This document shows, piece after piece, positions 1-9,098 of a stretch of DNA of 64,000 nt. Both the position numbers and the translations under genes were made by a program. This DNA is from Runella limosa DSM 17973 (lineage in GTDB: Bacteria; Bacteroidota; Bacteroidia; Cytophagales; Spirosomataceae): NCBI RefSeq assembly GCF_000482465.1, contig NZ_AXVJ01000056.1, forward strand, positions 1 through 64,000, in the 5' to 3' direction. Within the stretch, counting starts at the first letter, position 1. Every line of letters begins with the position of its first letter. The notes below the pieces were generated by a model that was not told the DNA's origin, searched no databases, and worked only from the letters and a program-made list of their open reading frames with translations.

Positions 1-293
1 TCCAACAATATTTTCGAGATAAACAAGTCAAACAAGAATTCACAAAACCTGCAACACCCCAACAAGATGCGCACATCGAAGCCTACCATTCCATCATGGA
101 AAGCTCTGTATGTCAGAGGTTTGAATTTGACGATTTGAAGCAAGCTCGAGAAACATTGGAGGAATTTAGAAGTTTTTATAATTTCGAGAGAATACATGGA
201 GGAATCAACTTTCAAAGCCCTTACAAGTATTTGCTCAAACATAACATTGACATGAAAAATTTAACTCAAAATAAGACAAAAATCTGTGCTTGA
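1..293 (+). CDS. IS3-family transposase, C-terminal part (cut by window start)
   Basis: The open frame enters from the left edge (first full codon at base 3) and stops at 291-293. It encodes the last ~96 residues of an rve/DDE integrase core. The segment PQQDAHIEAYHSIMES is the usual surrounding of the third catalytic acidic residue (Glu in HIEAYHS) in IS3-group OrfB proteins, and FYNFERIHGG.. PYKY matches the typical C-terminal end. An ATG at 96 lies inside the domain and is not the real start. The transposase would join strands of its own insertion sequence. The right IS end is probably near 324, where TGGACACG reads inward on the other strand. Confidence 0.8.
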   Translation, partial: QQYFRDKQVKQEFTKPATPQQDAHIEAYHSIMESSVCQRFEFDDLKQARETLEEFRSFYNFERIHGGINFQSPYKYLLKHNIDMKNLTQNKTKICA

Positions 294-324
294 AGTCTCT
301 AACTTTCTATCATTTACGTGTCCA
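290..324. mobile_element. Probable right end of the IS3-like element
   Basis: Downstream of the transposase stop the sequence runs to TGTCCA at 319-324, so the end read inward on the minus strand starts TGGACACG, the TG..-type terminus common for IS3 relatives. The AraC reading frame from the other side runs into this segment. The left IS end is outside the window, so the inverted repeat and target duplication cannot be confirmed. Confidence 0.4.
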
Positions 325-1179
325 ATAATTAGCGGTTAGCACAAGTTTCAGGTTCAAGTAGTACTCATACGGGGAAGCACCAAAACGAACTTTGAAACAT
401 TTCTTAAATTTTGAGACACTCATACCCGCCTCCTTTGCCAAAAAATCAATAGAGGGCAAAATCATGTTTAGTCCAAAAAATTGCGCTTCAATAGCCTCAA
501 TTTTCTGTAAATCCTGCTCATTCAACTGGCAGGCAACCGACTTTTTTCCTTTCAACTGCGAACTTAAATCCGCAATCAACTGCATACACCTTGCTTGCAA
601 CACCAATTTCCAGTTGAATGCCTCTACGTGTTCAGCCAAATCGTCAATCCAGTCGGGATAACTACTAATACACAAAAAATTCGCCGATTCTGACATCAAT
701 AACTCCCGTAACTTAACTTCATCAGGTTCAGCCGCCGACTCGTTAACCCCCAGTTGCTCGCACAGCCAATCTCTGTGTAAGTTTACCGACAGTACAGTAG
801 TTTCTTGGTTAGCTTCTAACTCCAAATCGACTATCATACTTGAACTAAAAAACACGCCAGAGGTATATGATTCAAATAACCTTACTTCTCCTGAGTCGTT
901 TCTTAATTCCAACTTGTGTTTTCGAGACGACTTGATTAATTGGAGCGTCCAATACTCATTTGTCCCAAAATTCTCCTTACAAAAACCCAATGGTTGCTGA
1001 GTCACCAATTTTCCAACAAATGGAATGAAGTTTTTGTTATAAGGCACCGTGTTGACCCTCAAAAAAGAGTCTTCATAACGCATTGTAAATGTTGTCGCAG
1101 TTTCGGGGGTTGTACCTAACTGCCTTGCGAGATCATCCAGCCATTTTTCGGATGGTTGGATATTAAAATTGATTTTCAT
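310..1179 (-). pseudogene. AraC-family regulator, 3' end apparently truncated by IS insertion
   Basis: The 289-residue frame has an unassigned N-terminal sensor half and begins an AraC DNA-binding domain near residue 245: FLAKEAGMSVSKFKKCFK is the first HTH and FGASPYEYYLNLKL starts the linker helix. AraC domains normally go on for ~50 residues with a second HTH (a LA..GF..SSF..FK type motif). Here the frame ends with NYWTRK, read out of the IS end at about 310-324. What is left lacks one of the two DNA-contacting helices, so the protein is probably non-functional. The missing part should lie on the other side of the IS, outside the window. That a full gene once existed is inferred. Confidence 0.6.
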
Positions 1180-1299
1180 TTTAGTACATACTCATTGGTC
1201 TATGAAACAAACTTGCTTTATGGCATATTTTTTTGACCAAAGTTCGGGTAAAGCATGTAGTACAAATGAACATACAAATGCGCAACAAACACTCTAAAA

Positions 1300-2388
1300 T
1301 TATAATTCTGAAGTAGATTTTATGGAATCTTTGAATTTTTTGGGAGAAAGACCCGTGTTTCTTTTGAAAACGGTGTAGAACGACGACTCCGAATTAAAGC
1401 CTGAGTCGATCGCAATGGCAAACATAGTGGCTGTTTCGTTGCCAGGTTCCAACAACAGCTGCTTGGCACGGTTGATACGATATACATTTAGAAGTTCATT
1501 AAAATTAAGCTCCCATTCGCGGTTAATGATGTAGGATAAGTGGTGCGGATTCATGCCAATTTCTTTGGCAAACTCGCTAAGAGACAACTTAACATTTAGA
1601 TATAATTCTTTGGTTTCAAGGGCTTCTTTTACGCGCTGTACGTATTCTTCTCTCAACTCTGGCGCTAATTCTTTTTTCGGACTAAGGGTATTGGTCGCAC
1701 TTGCAATGCGAACGGCGTGAAATCGCTCATCTTTGACTTCAATAGGCAACGATACCGCAGGAACGCCCGCTTGAAACCATTCCATTGTCACGGCTAAAAT
1801 AGTCAGTGCGCTAATTAAACCTACTACGGTTAAAGAGACATATTGGGGTAAAACGAAGAAGACCTCAATTCCCATGATTAAAATACATGTCAATATACCA
1901 CCAATCAACCCTTGGATACTATAAAAAAGTTTATCTTTGGTAGCTATTTCGTAATGTTTAAATACTAAAGTCTCAAGGTATATTGCCGTACCGACATTAA
2001 ACAGAAAAGCACCTCCGAGTGCCGTAAAGAAGAACGTGCTTTGGTAAAAATTATCATGTTGAACCATTCCAGCAGCATACATGTAAGAAAACGCCTTCAC
2101 ATACAAGCCCGCTGGCACCAGCAACCACTTGGCCGAAAACGCCTCTGTGTGACCCAAAGCAGTCCGAACCGACTGTACAAGGGCCACGGGAATCAATAAT
2201 AACAGTGTTTCGGGAATCCAGCGCATAAAGCCTTTAATCATACCGATTGGGAGCAACTCAAACGCTTGGTGAATGCCTAAAATCACAAAAATAGCCCCTA
2301 AATAGTAGGGGTAGCTGTCTTTTTTAAAGCGAAAGCAAAGCACACTCGCCCACAAACACAGTCCGATATTGATGATGATTGCTCCCAT
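1300..2388 (-). CDS. Membrane-bound AraC-family transcriptional regulator
   Basis: The N-terminal ~215 residues hold about seven hydrophobic segments, for example IIINIGLCLWASVLCF and LLLLIPVALVQSV. A complete AraC HTH domain follows at ~260-355: LSEFAKEIGMNPHHLSYIIN is the first HTH and FAIAIDSGFNSESSFYTVFK the second, ending in the family signature NTGLSPKKFKDS. This 7TM-plus-AraC layout is typical of Bacteroidota regulators that sense a signal at the membrane. The ligand and targets are not evident. It is next to the broken AraC gene but not similar in its N-terminal half. The gene stands alone, with a 269-bp gap to amtB upstream. Confidence 0.85.
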   Translation of the reverse strand: MGAIIINIGLCLWASVLCFRFKKDSYPYYLGAIFVILGIHQAFELLPIGMIKGFMRWIPETLLLLIPVALVQSVRTALGHTEAFSAKWLLVPAGLYVKAFSYMYAAGMVQHDNFYQSTFFFTALGGAFLFNVGTAIYLETLVFKHYEIATKDKLFYSIQGLIGGILTCILIMGIEVFFVLPQYVSLTVVGLISALTILAVTMEWFQAGVPAVSLPIEVKDERFHAVRIASATNTLSPKKELAPELREEYVQRVKEALETKELYLNVKLSLSEFAKEIGMNPHHLSYIINREWELNFNELLNVYRINRAKQLLLEPGNETATMFAIAIDSGFNSESSFYTVFKRNTGLSPKKFKDSIKSTSEL

Positions 2389-2558
2389 TTTTGTGTAGCG
2401 TCAGCCATTTTGGATATAAAAATAACTCAGTTTTTCGGCATTTGTATTCCAAAATAAACACATTTTAATTAAAAATTCATGTTTTTTACAAAAAATAGAG
2501 CTCTTCAAACAGAAAGCTCTATTGTTGGCTTTACTCTATTCTATGCTACAAAAAAAAT

Positions 2559-2585
2559 GAAGCTACCAGCAATGCCAGTAGCTTC
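2559..2585 (-). terminator. Rho-independent terminator of amtB
   Basis: GAAGCTAC (2559-2566) pairs with GTAGCTTC (2578-2585). On the minus strand the stem is followed by a T-run (complement of A 2551-2557). It lies ~70 bp past the amtB stop. Confidence 0.8.
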
Positions 2586-2657
2586 AACGAGTACAACAAA
2601 ACCACAGTAAATAGGGCATGCCCTCTGTGGTCTCGTTGTAACTTTTCTATTTGGTTT

Positions 2658-3980
2658 TTAAGCTTCTACCAAGAATTCATCGTGTTGGCTAATATCCAAC
2701 CCAACTTTCTCGTCTTCTTCTGATACACGAAGTGGCTCGATGAAGTCTGTAATCATTAAAATAACATAAGACATTACAAAAGCGAATACCGACACCAACA
2801 CAAGGGCAATCATGTGGTTTTTGAAAAGGGTAAATGTTCCGTACGCCAACCCTTCGTCAACAACCGCTCCGTTTACGCCTTTTGAAGCAAAGATACCCGT
2901 CATGATCATACCCATCATACCACCTACACCGTGGCAAGGGAATACGTCAAGCGTATCGTCCAAAGTAGTTTTAGTACGAAGGTGTGCCAAGTAATTTGAT
3001 ACCATTGATGAAATAGTACCGATGAAGATTGATTGTGGAATAGTCACAAATCCGCAAGCAGGTGTAATCGCAACCAAACCTACAACGGCTCCAATTGAGA
3101 AACCAAGTGCTGATGGCTTTTTGCCTTTTGCTGTATCAAACAATACCCACGCCAAACCTGCAGCAGCAGCGGCGGTGTTGGTAGCTGCCAAGGCTGAAAC
3201 TGCCAATGGACCTGCACCTACGGCCGAACCTGCGTTAAATCCAAACCATCCGAACCACAACAAACCTGTTCCTAACAATACGTAAGGGATATTGGCTGGT
3301 GGCAAAAAGTTCGCTTCTTCGTGTGAGCGACGACGCTTCAAGTACAACGCACCCGCCAACGCTGCCCAACCTGCCGACATGTGTACTACAGTACCACCCG
3401 CAAAGTCAAGTACACCAAGCTTAAACAAGAAACCTTCTGGGTGCCAAGTCCAGTGTGCCAAAGGAGCATATACGAAAATGCTGAACAACACCATGAACAA
3501 AATATAAGAACGGAATTTGATACGCTCTGCCAAAGAACCTGTAACAAGCGCAGGCGTGATTACCGCAAATTTCAATTGAAAGAATGCAAACAATGCCAAT
3601 GGAATAGTAGGCGCCAATGACCAAGGCTTTCCGTCTAATACACCATTGAACATAAAGAATGTCATAGGGTTTCCTACCCAGCCACCGATTGAATCACCGA
3701 AAGCCAAACTAAAACCAACGACAACCCAAACGATACTGATTACGCCCATTGCAATAAAGCTCTGAAGCATTGTTGAGATAACGTTTTTGTGGTTTACCAT
3801 ACCTCCGTAGAAGTAGGCCAAGCCAGGTGTCATCAACAATACGAACGCCGTAGCAACAAGCATCCAGGCCATATCGCCTGAATTTAACCCTTCGGTTACA
3901 ATTTGGGTTGGGATAGCTGGCATTAAGACTCCTAAGAGGCTAACTACCAGCAAAATCACGAGTGGGATTAAATTTTTCAT
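2658..3980 (-). CDS. amtB: Ammonium transporter (Amt/MEP/Rh family)
   Basis: 440 residues with an N-terminal hydrophobic leader and about eleven further membrane helices, the usual Amt length. Family marks include MLVATAFVLLMTPGLAYFYGGM near the start, GGTVVHMSAGWAAL (first pore histidine) and VFPCHGVGGMMGMI (second pore histidine). It moves ammonium/ammonia across the inner membrane. The usual partner gene glnK is not adjacent. The neighbour upstream, in the same direction, is an outer-membrane porin-like gene, so a two-membrane uptake unit is likely. The short C-terminal tail (EPLRVSEEDEKVGLDISQHDE) contains the conserved region that contacts PII proteins in this family. Confidence 0.95.
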   Translation of the reverse strand: MKNLIPLVILLVVSLLGVLMPAIPTQIVTEGLNSGDMAWMLVATAFVLLMTPGLAYFYGGMVNHKNVISTMLQSFIAMGVISIVWVVVGFSLAFGDSIGGWVGNPMTFFMFNGVLDGKPWSLAPTIPLALFAFFQLKFAVITPALVTGSLAERIKFRSYILFMVLFSIFVYAPLAHWTWHPEGFLFKLGVLDFAGGTVVHMSAGWAALAGALYLKRRRSHEEANFLPPANIPYVLLGTGLLWFGWFGFNAGSAVGAGPLAVSALAATNTAAAAAGLAWVLFDTAKGKKPSALGFSIGAVVGLVAITPACGFVTIPQSIFIGTISSMVSNYLAHLRTKTTLDDTLDVFPCHGVGGMMGMIMTGIFASKGVNGAVVDEGLAYGTFTLFKNHMIALVLVSVFAFVMSYVILMITDFIEPLRVSEEDEKVGLDISQHDEFLVEA

Positions 3981-4025
3981 AGATTTACTTGACTGGTTTT
4001 GGTTGTACTTTAATAGTTATCAAGG

Positions 4026-4061
4026 ATTTTAAGTGGAGGCGTTGAAGGCTCCACTTAAAAT
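4026..4061. terminator. 13-bp-stem hairpin between porin and amtB
   Basis: ATTTTAAGTGGAG (4026-4038) and CTCCACTTAAAAT (4049-4061) form a perfect stem in the porin-amtB gap. There is no long T-run after it on the minus strand, so it may be a partial terminator or mRNA-processing hairpin that sets the ratio of the two genes. Confidence 0.5.
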
Positions 4062-4073
4062 AGAAATCAATTA

Positions 4074-5321
4074 TTAGAACTTGTAAATGAGTGCTAGACC
4101 AAGCGTTGACTGTGCGTTTTTAGTGAAAGCACCTTTTGAATCTTCAAATTGTTGTTGTCCGCTTTCACCAGCACCTGTCAATTTTTTGTATGAATCCATA
4201 CGGAACTCAGGCTTGATCAACAAGTGGCCATCTGCTACGGTAAAGTTTCCAGTAAGGGTCAATGAATTTACCGATGTTCCGTTGCCAAGACGGTTGAGAA
4301 GCGCACGAGCACCTGCTGTGTTGTCGAAGTATTCGTAACGCGCACCGATGCTAAACAAGTCAGAAGCGGCATAGCTCAAGTAACCCGCTGCACCACCCCA
4401 AGGAGTTGACTCTGTCAAAACAGCGCCACCTTGGTAAGAGCCTTTTTGTGAACCAAATGCTGCGTTTGCACCAATCAAAAGTTTGTCAGTCGCCTGAAGT
4501 GTTGTTACAAAATCAACTACACGATAGTGCGCATCTGGCGTATTTCCTTGGTCGTCAGTACTTGCTTCGTTGCTGTTGATGAAGTTAAGATATACATTCC
4601 AGCCTTTAGCAGGATTCACAAACAACTGAGAAATAAAGCCTTTTTTGCGGTTGTTATCGTTCAAATTATCTACGTTGTTTACCAAACCAAGCATCAAAGA
4701 CACTTTGTCAGAGAAAGCGTACGTACCTTTCACCCCAACGTGATAGAATGGGCCGTTGTTGAAGAGGTTTGACAACGAATAGTTGAAGTTTACTGGGGCA
4801 TCAATTACTTCGTAACCGATGTGGGTACCAAACTGACCCGCTGTGAACGTCAATTTGCTTGATGCTTTCCAATTGAAGTACGCTTGCTTGATGGCCAACG
4901 CTGTGCTTCCTGAACCGAGTGGCCCGAGCAAGTTTCCGTAGTTTCCAAGGTCAGCGTTTGGACCGAAAGCCAAATCAATAACTACATCTGACTTTTCGTT
5001 GCTGTATTGCATTTTTGTTTGTACCAAACCCAACGAAATTTGTCCTGACTTCTGATCAAACACGCGGGCATAGTATGCACCTAAGTTTGAACGTGAAGCT
5101 GGTTTGTTGAAATTGGCGCTATAGTAGGAGTCGATATAACCCGAAAATGTAAACGATCCTTTCTTCTCTTCTTCTCCTTCAGTTTTAGCCTCCGTTTTGG
5201 CTTCTACTTTAGCTTCGGTCTTAGTTTCTGTTTTGGCGTCCGACTTTTTCTCCTCAATTCCCTTAGGAAAAGCCAAAAACGTCGAAAACAAACATAAAAC
5301 AAGTAATTGTAGCTTTTGCAT
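4074..5321 (-). CDS. Outer-membrane beta-barrel porin (OmpL/bbp2-like)
   Basis: The start at 5321 (MQKLQLLVLCLFSTFLAFP) gives a clean signal peptide; the frame extends upstream but that part lacks one. A low-complexity KTEAKVEAKTEAKTE stretch follows (mature N-terminus), then a beta-strand-rich region from FTFSGYIDSYYSANFN to the C-terminal aromatic LGLALIYKF, as expected for a barrel inserted in the outer membrane. Repeated strands such as LMLGLVNNVDNLN and SIGARYEYFDN support this. It lies directly upstream of amtB on the same strand. In Bacteroidota such porins are often found with Amt and probably let ammonium or small nitrogen solutes in. Substrate is inferred only from context. Confidence 0.8.
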   Translation of the reverse strand: MQKLQLLVLCLFSTFLAFPKGIEEKKSDAKTETKTEAKVEAKTEAKTEGEEEKKGSFTFSGYIDSYYSANFNKPASRSNLGAYYARVFDQKSGQISLGLVQTKMQYSNEKSDVVIDLAFGPNADLGNYGNLLGPLGSGSTALAIKQAYFNWKASSKLTFTAGQFGTHIGYEVIDAPVNFNYSLSNLFNNGPFYHVGVKGTYAFSDKVSLMLGLVNNVDNLNDNNRKKGFISQLFVNPAKGWNVYLNFINSNEASTDDQGNTPDAHYRVVDFVTTLQATDKLLIGANAAFGSQKGSYQGGAVLTESTPWGGAAGYLSYAASDLFSIGARYEYFDNTAGARALLNRLGNGTSVNSLTLTGNFTVADGHLLIKPEFRMDSYKKLTGAGESGQQQFEDSKGAFTKNAQSTLGLALIYKF

Positions 5322-5698
5322 AATATTATTTTGTTTAAGGTGGGCGATACGTGGTTTTGTTTTCCGATACAAACATGGAGCTATTTTTGTAAACATCCAA
5401 ATTTTTAGTATAATTTTTGAGTATTTATTAGTAAAAAACTGCAAATTTTTGATTTTTAAGTTTATTTACGTTGAATTATTTAAGAATATATGAAAATTGT
5501 TATATTTTTTATTTTATTCTGCTTTTGGCCAATTTATCAAAATTTTCTTTCTCAATACCACAACCACAAAATCAACAAAACATTCAAATAATTATATTTC
5601 ACCCACACTAAACACATAAGAGATAGATATACCAAAACACAAAAAAGCCCAGCTACCGAAGTAACTGGGCCACCAAAAGGCGTTAAAACGCTCGAAAA
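5322..5698. other. AT-rich intergenic region
   Basis: 377 bp without a credible gene. It holds the promoter area of the porin/amtB unit (A/T-rich, 5322-5560) and the terminator of the GMC gene at 5647-5670. No clear TAnnTTTG promoter box could be fixed by eye. Confidence 0.6.
5647..5670 (-). terminator. Terminator of GMC dehydrogenase operon
   Basis: GCCCAGCTAC-CGAA-GTAACTGGGC stem-loop with a T-run on the minus strand (complement of 5641-5646), ~30 bp after the stop codon. Confidence 0.85.
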
Positions 5699-7414
5699 CT
5701 AGAGGTTTTTCTTCTTCAACTCATCTACCGCAAACTTAGAAGCACGTGCCGTAAATGCCATGTAAGTCAATGATGGGTTCACACAAGACGCTGAAGTCAT
5801 GAATGCACCATCGGTCATAAAGACGTTTTTACAATCGTGCAACTGGTTATTTTTGTTCAATACCGACGTCTTAGGATCTTTACCCATACGAGCCGTTCCC
5901 ATTTCGTGGATACCGATTCCGAGGTTTTTGCTGGTGTCATCGTACGAACGAACATTTTTAAGACCTGACGCTTCGAGCATTTCAGCTGCGTCGTTGGCCA
6001 TGTCTTTACGCATCTTGCGTTCGTTTTCGCCGTAAGCGGCGTCAAACACCACAATTGGCATTCCCCATTTGTCTTTTTTGGTAGGGTGAAGTGTGAAGCG
6101 GTTGTTTTCGTTTGGCAATACTTCGCCAAAACCACCGATACCCATCGACCAGCCGCCGACTTTACTCAAATCGTCTTTGAACGACGCACCAAAACCTTCC
6201 ATACCTACGCCACGGCCCCAGCCACTGCGGCTTGCACCACCTTGGTATCCAAATCCACGAAGGTAATCGCGCTTATCATTGCCCCAGTTGCGGTAGCGTG
6301 GAATGTACACCCCGTTTGGACGACGCCCGAAGTAGTATTGATCTTGGAAACCATCAAACTCTCCCGAAGCACCTACTCCAAGGTGGTGATCCATGATGTT
6401 GCGGCCTACTTGATCGCTGTCGTTGCCCAATCCGTTGGGGAAGCGACTCGATTTAGAATTAAGCAAAATAGACGCCGACGGAATCGCCGAAGCGTTTAAG
6501 AAGATAATTTTTGCGTAGTATTCTTTTACTTCGAGGGTATTTTGGTCGATGGTACGAACGCCCGTCGCACGGCCTTTTTTCTCGTCGTAAATTACTTCTG
6601 ATACAATCTTATTATTAACTAGCGTCAAACGTTTGGTTTTCATCGCCGCTGGCAACGTCGCCGCTTGCGTACTGAAATAAGCCCCAAACGGACAGCCGCG
6701 CATACACATATTGCGGTACTGACAAGCGGCACGTCCAAGGGCGGTATGCCAGCTTTGAGGTTTTGAAAGGTGGGCCACGCGTCCAATCGTAATTGTACGA
6801 CCCATTTTCTTCATTACTTCCGATTTTACGTGTTTTTCGAGGCAGTTAAGCTCCATTGCTGGCAAAAACTGTCCGTCAGGAAGTACCGAAAGGCCATCTT
6901 TCGAACCACTGATACCCGCAAAACGCTCGGCGTAGTCGTACCAAGGGGCAATTTCTTTGTAACGTACTGGCCAATCAACCCCAACACCTTCTTTTCCGTT
7001 GGCCATGAAATCTTCTTCGTTGAAACGGTAGCTTTGACGTCCCCACAACAACGAACGACCTCCCGTGTGGTAGGCACGAATCCAGTCAAACGGGCGGGTT
7101 TCGAGGTAAGGGTTTTTGCTGTCGTTTTCAAACAAGTAGCGGTGCTCTTCGTTGGCCGTATAGCCCGTACGCATCCCTGCCCAATATTCTTCGGCAGCCA
7201 TGTTGTCGGGGCGGCCACGGTGAGCCAACTCCCACGGCGCTTTCATGGCCGTTTCATAACCTTCAACGTGCTTAATGTCGCGACCGCGCTCAATACAAAG
7301 CACGCGCAAGCCACGCTCAGTTAATTCTTTGGCAGCCCAGCCGCCACTTATTCCTGACCCTACGACAATAGCATCGTAAGTCATTTCTTTTTGTGCATCT
7401 ATATTCAAATACAT
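5699..7414 (-). CDS. GMC-family FAD-dependent dehydrogenase (large subunit)
   Basis: 571 residues counted from MYLNIDAQKE at 7414; the longer frame would overlap the upstream gene and has no support. The FAD-binding Rossmann motif is DAIVVGSGISGGWAA near the N-terminus. The C-terminal half has the GMC signature HEMGTARMG and NVFMTDGAFMTSASCVNPSLT (flavin/active-site region). A cysteine-containing segment, CQYRNMCMRGCPFGAYF, is typical of the gluconate-2-dehydrogenase/glucoside-3-dehydrogenase branch. It oxidises a sugar or sugar acid in the periplasm and passes electrons on, probably to a cytochrome c not encoded here. It follows the small subunit gene, 36 bp apart. Confidence 0.88.
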   Translation of the reverse strand: MYLNIDAQKEMTYDAIVVGSGISGGWAAKELTERGLRVLCIERGRDIKHVEGYETAMKAPWELAHRGRPDNMAAEEYWAGMRTGYTANEEHRYLFENDSKNPYLETRPFDWIRAYHTGGRSLLWGRQSYRFNEEDFMANGKEGVGVDWPVRYKEIAPWYDYAERFAGISGSKDGLSVLPDGQFLPAMELNCLEKHVKSEVMKKMGRTITIGRVAHLSKPQSWHTALGRAACQYRNMCMRGCPFGAYFSTQAATLPAAMKTKRLTLVNNKIVSEVIYDEKKGRATGVRTIDQNTLEVKEYYAKIIFLNASAIPSASILLNSKSSRFPNGLGNDSDQVGRNIMDHHLGVGASGEFDGFQDQYYFGRRPNGVYIPRYRNWGNDKRDYLRGFGYQGGASRSGWGRGVGMEGFGASFKDDLSKVGGWSMGIGGFGEVLPNENNRFTLHPTKKDKWGMPIVVFDAAYGENERKMRKDMANDAAEMLEASGLKNVRSYDDTSKNLGIGIHEMGTARMGKDPKTSVLNKNNQLHDCKNVFMTDGAFMTSASCVNPSLTYMAFTARASKFAVDELKKKNL

Positions 7415-7449
7415 TGGACTCTTGAATTGAAATTTGGAGAATTTAAAAA

Positions 7450-8082
7450 TTAAAGCGCGTAGGCCTTTTGGCCTGGTTTGAGCGGAATACACGCATCATA
7501 ACGCCCAGGAATAGGCACATATTCAAGGGCTTGCGTCGCACCTTGTTCGGATGTGAAGTAGCCAAATAGCGTCAATTCTTTCAACAAACGCCAAAACGGT
7601 GTTCCTTTGAGTTTTTTAGAACTTATCACTTCTTTGTCCACGTTGTCGCCTACTTTCACTTGCTGTACGTTGGCGCTCTTCATCAATTCAATCGTATCTT
7701 TTTCGACTTGCTTCAAAATAGCGACTTGCTCGGCCGATGAGGTTTCCAAAAATTTCTTACTGTGGGCTTTGGTTGCTCTCTCGTCGAGGTCTGCCAAGCC
7801 GTCCAAAAAGTTTTGTTGCTCTTGCGCTTTATAGCAATCTGCCAACATCATTTCAATAAAAGGCCCTACGCCTGCTTCTTTGGCACCTGGCGTACTGGTT
7901 TTAGGAATAATGTGCTCCGCTATTTCGGCCACAAGGCTTCGCTGCGCACTTGTAAGACTGAAAGCTGCGCCTAGGGCTTGTTTGGTGGAAGTTCCTTCTC
8001 CAAAAGCCATCAACGAAGGCGCTGAAAGAGTTCCTCCCATGAGAAGTGCCACGCGCGCAATTGCGTCTCTGCGATTCATCAT
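7450..8082 (-). CDS. Gluconate 2-dehydrogenase subunit 3 family protein
   Basis: 210 residues starting with a Tat-type leader (NRRDAIARVALLMGGTLSAPSLMA), so the protein is probably exported folded and carries the GMC subunit with it. The core AEHIIPKTSTPGAKEAGVGPF and the C-terminal GYFTSEQGATQALEYVPIPGRY are characteristic of the subunit-3 family (PF13618). It is the first gene of a two-gene operon with the GMC subunit. A second Met follows the first; either may be the start. Substrate unknown; gluconate is only the name-giving case. Confidence 0.85.
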   Translation of the reverse strand: MMNRRDAIARVALLMGGTLSAPSLMAFGEGTSTKQALGAAFSLTSAQRSLVAEIAEHIIPKTSTPGAKEAGVGPFIEMMLADCYKAQEQQNFLDGLADLDERATKAHSKKFLETSSAEQVAILKQVEKDTIELMKSANVQQVKVGDNVDKEVISSKKLKGTPFWRLLKELTLFGYFTSEQGATQALEYVPIPGRYDACIPLKPGQKAYAL

Positions 8083-8252
8083 AGTTTTTTAAGGTTAGTT
8101 GTTACACGTTTATTATTGGGCAGGTGTAAAATTACATCCGAAATGTACAATTTTTACGCATAACAAACGGTTTTTTCTCGCAGTTAGTACAACTGTAAGT
8201 TTCTAATTTTTTGGGAATGAGTAGATTGCCTTGAAAATAGCCACAAAGCAAA

Positions 8253-9044
8253 TTACTCAAACTGAAAGGCAAAGTAAGTACATGAACCTTTACTCGTATT
8301 TTGAAGACCGTGCGGAACGTTTGAATTAAGAAAAATAATATCTCCCACTTTTGATTCATGCCATACGCCATCAATGGTTTCTTTGGCTTGGCTATCTGCT
8401 TCTCCTTCTTGGCTATTGACCAACAATAAAATCTCAGCAGCGGGATGACGATGGGCTGGATGGCTCATCCAGTTACCAGAAAGGGTAGTTACGTGCATTT
8501 CAAATCGCTTGCTCATACTTGTCGGGCGATCAAAAAAATTCCGTCGCCCACCTTTATCATGACCTTTAAATTCAGTCTCATCCCAATTGAGCAGCAATGA
8601 GCCACCCGCTTTTTTTCCTCGTTCAATGTCAAGCGGTTCAACCGAATTGAGCTGAAATACATAGTACGTAACGGGTTGGTCGCTGTTATTGACTAAACTT
8701 CTTTTATCGCCCGACATCAACAAGGCAATTCCTCTAGGCTTTAAATCTTTCGTCTTTCCTTCGACCGTTACCGTCAATACCCCTTCTTTGACAATAATCA
8801 ATTCTTCGTTCTCTTGGGTATATTCTGTATCTCGCATACGGCTCTTGGGATTGACCGTTGTAGCGTGTACTTTGAATAACTTGAAGTGGGGAGTGGCGCC
8901 TTCCAAAATACTACGAAACTCTCCTTTAGGTCTTTGTTTTACCTCTAAAGCTGACCATTGATAGACCTTAGAAGCAACGGGTTCGAGAGTTTGAGCCAAA
9001 ATCACTCGGCTAACAAAAAGTAACGGAAGTAGCAGCTTTACCAT
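8253..9044 (-). CDS. Secreted bicupin protein
   Basis: 263 residues with signal peptide VKLLLPLLFVSRVILAQ. Two cupin domains can be seen. The first has ENEELIIVKEGVLTVTVEGK and is poor in metal ligands. The second has HPAHRHPAAEILLLV and VGDIIFLNSNVPHGLQN, with the His-rich metal motif. The two-domain order resembles ureidoglycine aminohydrolase-like bicupins, but an exported form more likely binds or isomerises a sugar-derived compound. Same strand as the deacetylase upstream, 54 bp apart. No specific reaction can be named. Confidence 0.75.
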   Translation of the reverse strand: MVKLLLPLLFVSRVILAQTLEPVASKVYQWSALEVKQRPKGEFRSILEGATPHFKLFKVHATTVNPKSRMRDTEYTQENEELIIVKEGVLTVTVEGKTKDLKPRGIALLMSGDKRSLVNNSDQPVTYYVFQLNSVEPLDIERGKKAGGSLLLNWDETEFKGHDKGGRRNFFDRPTSMSKRFEMHVTTLSGNWMSHPAHRHPAAEILLLVNSQEGEADSQAKETIDGVWHESKVGDIIFLNSNVPHGLQNTSKGSCTYFAFQFE

Positions 9045-9098
9045 GGATATATTCTTTAGAGGTTGTTTTATTTATTTAAAGCAATCTACCGTTTCACA

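Noticed and set aside
6770-7324. 184-residue plus-strand frame opposite the GMC gene
   Set aside because: Antisense shadow; the minus-strand frame carries the FAD motif.
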